Positions 14,941-16,639 of a DNA stretch of 16,639 nucleotides are shown here, piece after piece. Source of the DNA: SLAN01 sp046545955 (lineage in GTDB: Bacteria > Spirochaetota > Spirochaetia > DSM-27196 > SKKC01); contig JBKGYS010000047.1 in NCBI GenBank assembly GCA_046545955.1, positions 1-16,639 on the forward strand. The letters run 5' to 3'. A program made the translations under genes and the position numbers. The notes beneath the pieces are model-generated. The model was given only the letters and a program-made list of their open reading frames with translations. It was not told the origin of the DNA and searched no databases. Position 1 is the first letter of the stretch, and every line of letters starts with the position of its first letter.

Positions 14941-15852
14941 TCACTTTACGTACGGAGGGGACATGAGATACCCCGTGCTTTCGGCCATTGGTCCCAGTTC
15001 CTTTGCGACGCGGTGTTTGAGTGCGTCGTCGAGCCGTTCTATGGCCCTGATGTTCGACTGTGGATCCAGGTGACAGTCGAAATCGTTACGCGCGTTCCAG
15101 ACCACCTGCCGATCGTACGCACCGTGGTGAGCGTATTGGCCTTCCGAACCGTAATGCGCTTTGTGCTGTAGCCGGATGAACGCTACATCCGACACGTCCA
15201 GGCCCGCGAACGAATACAGCTCGCCGAGCAATCGATGCGGGTCGGCCAGAATGTCCTCGAAGCGCACCATGAGGTGATCGCCGCGACTGGACTCCAATTG
15301 CTCTCTCAAGGCAGACCACGTGAGCGACAGCACGTTCAGGATCAGCTCAGGACTCCGGCCTTTTCGGACCTGGCTTTCCATTAACGCGAACGGGTGACGG
15401 AATAAGCAGATTGTGCGAGCGTCGGGAAACGCCTTTTGAAAAAGATCGCTGTGCACCCCGACCGTATTGTTGTTTTTCAGGAGGATGCCGGCCTTCGCCC
15501 TCTCAGACCGTCGATACGGCACGCCGGGTAGCTTCCAGAGATTATGGCTTTCGTGTCTCGCACGACGTTTTTCCCGCTCTAACGTGGCGCGCAGCCATTG
15601 TGCGGCGCCGGCAGCGAAGGGTTCTTCGAAGTCGAGCGCGTAGGGGTCGGACAGTACTCCGACGCCATACCGGCGCTTGCTCAGTTCGAACTCAAGGCGC
15701 TTGAGACGGCGCCGTACGCGGCCATGCGACTTTGTTCCCCCGGCGAGAGCCTTGTGCGTTTCACCCGGATAGCATAGGTCGGGATGGCTCAACAGAAGGT
15801 TTACCGCGATATTGGTCCCACCATGGGCAAAACCATTGATGATAATATTCAT
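14941..15852 (-). CDS. Divergent sulfotransferase
   Basis: This 303-residue protein opens with MNIIINGFAHGGTNIAVNLLLSHP, in which GFAHGGTN (7-14) is the 5'-phosphosulfate loop. The usual Ser before Gly-Thr is replaced by Gly. YPGETHKAL (28-36) follows. The 3'-phosphate region is TICLFRHPFALMESQVRKG (147-165), with R152 and S160. VRFEDILADPHRLLGELYSFAGL (196-218) is a classic late sulfotransferase segment. The middle (about 45-120) is basic. No signal peptide is seen, consistent with a cytosolic PAPS-using enzyme. It sits 22 bases after the first sulfotransferase and seven bases before the third, so three sulfotransferase genes follow one another. The ATG at 15852 lacks a clear Shine-Dalgarno sequence. 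Family membership is well supported; the acceptor is unknown. Confidence 0.88.
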   Translation of the reverse strand: MNIIINGFAHGGTNIAVNLLLSHPDLCYPGETHKALAGGTKSHGRVRRRLKRLEFELSKRRYGVGVLSDPYALDFEEPFAAGAAQWLRATLEREKRRARHESHNLWKLPGVPYRRSERAKAGILLKNNNTVGVHSDLFQKAFPDARTICLFRHPFALMESQVRKGRSPELILNVLSLTWSALREQLESSRGDHLMVRFEDILADPHRLLGELYSFAGLDVSDVAFIRLQHKAHYGSEGQYAHHGAYDRQVVWNARNDFDCHLDPQSNIRAIERLDDALKHRVAKELGPMAESTGYLMSPPYVK

Positions 15853-15874
15853 AGTCTATTGACGTTCGACATAG

Positions 15875-16639
15875 CTACTCTACGTCGGCGAGATGGTACT
15901 CGTAACCGAGATCCGCTATCTCCTCCCGCGCGATCTCCGCTACCATTCGCGCGGTCTCCGGGCTATGCTGCACGCCTTCGGCCTTCCGGCGCACCTGCGA
16001 CTTGTTCTCCGGCAACCAGCCGTCGAACGGGAGCCCGATCGCGCGGGACACTTCGTACAAGTCATTTTGAAGATGCTCGAAGCGAGCAACGAAATCGACG
16101 CACCGTTTTCCGTTTATCTTGTAGAACGGAGTCAAATCGAAGCCAACCGCGTTGTAGCGGAGCATAGCATTGTGATCGTCAGCGTGAATGGCGCCGACAA
16201 AGTCTGTGAACGAAGGAGGAGCACTCATGTTCGCGGTTCGCCAATGATAAAACGAAATCATCCGGTCCCACGGATTTCGGACGAAGGTGAACTTGAAATA
16301 CGAATCCCAGACTTCCGAAGGAAGCAGCTCCCGAAGCGCCGCACACGTCGTATGGGTGCTTCGAATTCCGAATCGGAGCTTCGCGTATCTGCGGTACTGA
16401 AAGACGCGAACGGGAAGTCGACACCCGTGCTTCAAGTAATCGAGGAAGGCCGGCGCGTTGTGCCGAACCCCCAGATACTTCCACGTGTCGTAGTAGCCGG
16501 GCGGAACAACCCCTTCGGCGAGCCCACCGGTAATGTACCCGCGTACAACGTCGTCGGGCCCGAGAAACCGCATTAGCGAAATACCAATGGAACTACCGGC
16601 GGTCTTGCGTCCGTGAAAGAAAATGAATTTATGTTTGTG
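15875..16639 (-). CDS. Carbohydrate sulfotransferase (Sulfotransfer_2-like), 5' end cut by window
   Basis: The visible 254 residues are the bulk of a sulfotransferase of the family that includes chondroitin 4-O- and HNK-1 sulfotransferases. The frame is open to the window edge. The first residues read KFIFFHGRKTAGSSIG, the 5'-phosphosulfate loop of this family (K-T-A-G-S/T-S), so the Met at 16573 is internal and the true start is beyond the edge, probably only a few codons away. FKFTFVRNPWDRMISFYHW in the middle (about 127-145 of the visible part) is the 3'-phosphate site, preceded by HTTCAALRELLP. FVARFEHLQNDLYEVSRAIG is the conserved late segment. It ends with TAG, 22 bases before the next sulfotransferase. 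It would sulfate a hydroxyl of the polysaccharide; the position is unknown. Confidence 0.92.
   Translation of the reverse strand, partial: HKHKFIFFHGRKTAGSSIGISLMRFLGPDDVVRGYITGGLAEGVVPPGYYDTWKYLGVRHNAPAFLDYLKHGCRLPVRVFQYRRYAKLRFGIRSTHTTCAALRELLPSEVWDSYFKFTFVRNPWDRMISFYHWRTANMSAPPSFTDFVGAIHADDHNAMLRYNAVGFDLTPFYKINGKRCVDFVARFEHLQNDLYEVSRAIGLPFDGWLPENKSQVRRKAEGVQHSPETARMVAEIAREEIADLGYEYHLADVE

Overview
The window is bacterial: GC-rich, with ATG, GTG and TTG starts and some recognisable Shine-Dalgarno sequences. It is almost entirely one leftward (minus-strand) gene train for making and sulfating a cell-surface polysaccharide. I cannot name the organism. The abundance of PAPS-type sulfotransferases is reminiscent of marine or saline-habitat bacteria, but that is only an inference.

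Layout in the direction of transcription (right to left): a carbohydrate sulfotransferase cut by the right edge (15875-16639), two more sulfotransferases (14941-15852, 13842-14933), a GT4 glycosyltransferase (12644-13828), an alpha-helical toroid-like protein (11509-12606), two GT2 glycosyltransferases (10644-11516, 9639-10589), a sulfotransferase (8601-9602), a GT4 (7537-8604), a sulfotransferase (6575-7540), a beta-propeller/Asp-box-like protein (5528-6538), a heparinase II/III-fold protein (3861-5468), a WbuB-like GT4 (2635-3864), a UDP-GlcNAc 2-epimerase (1494-2609) and an SDR nucleotide-sugar enzyme (511-1497). That makes 15 genes. Gaps are 59 bases or less, and five junctions overlap by 4-8 bases, so this is probably one operon whose promoter lies beyond the right edge.

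Together the set reads as follows. The epimerase and SDR supply an activated amino sugar. Five glycosyltransferases assemble the repeat unit. Five sulfotransferases of clearly different sequence decorate it. Three unusual proteins (heparinase/dermatan-sulfate-epimerase fold, propeller, toroid) may modify or trim it. None of the three shows a clear signal peptide, which fits modification in the cytosol, where PAPS is made. Flippase, polymerase, export, initiating-transferase and PAPS-synthesis genes are not in the window and presumably lie further right or elsewhere.

The left end (1-510) is different. It holds a small ribbon-helix-helix antitoxin gene (8-232) with its own promoter and a perfect palindrome upstream, and a 52-codon ORF of unknown nature (318-476). 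A partner toxin would lie beyond the left edge.

The most interesting reading is a bacterial glycosaminoglycan-like sulfated polysaccharide system: a chondroitin-sulfotransferase-like enzyme, other sulfotransferases and a heparinase/DS-epimerase-fold protein in one operon.
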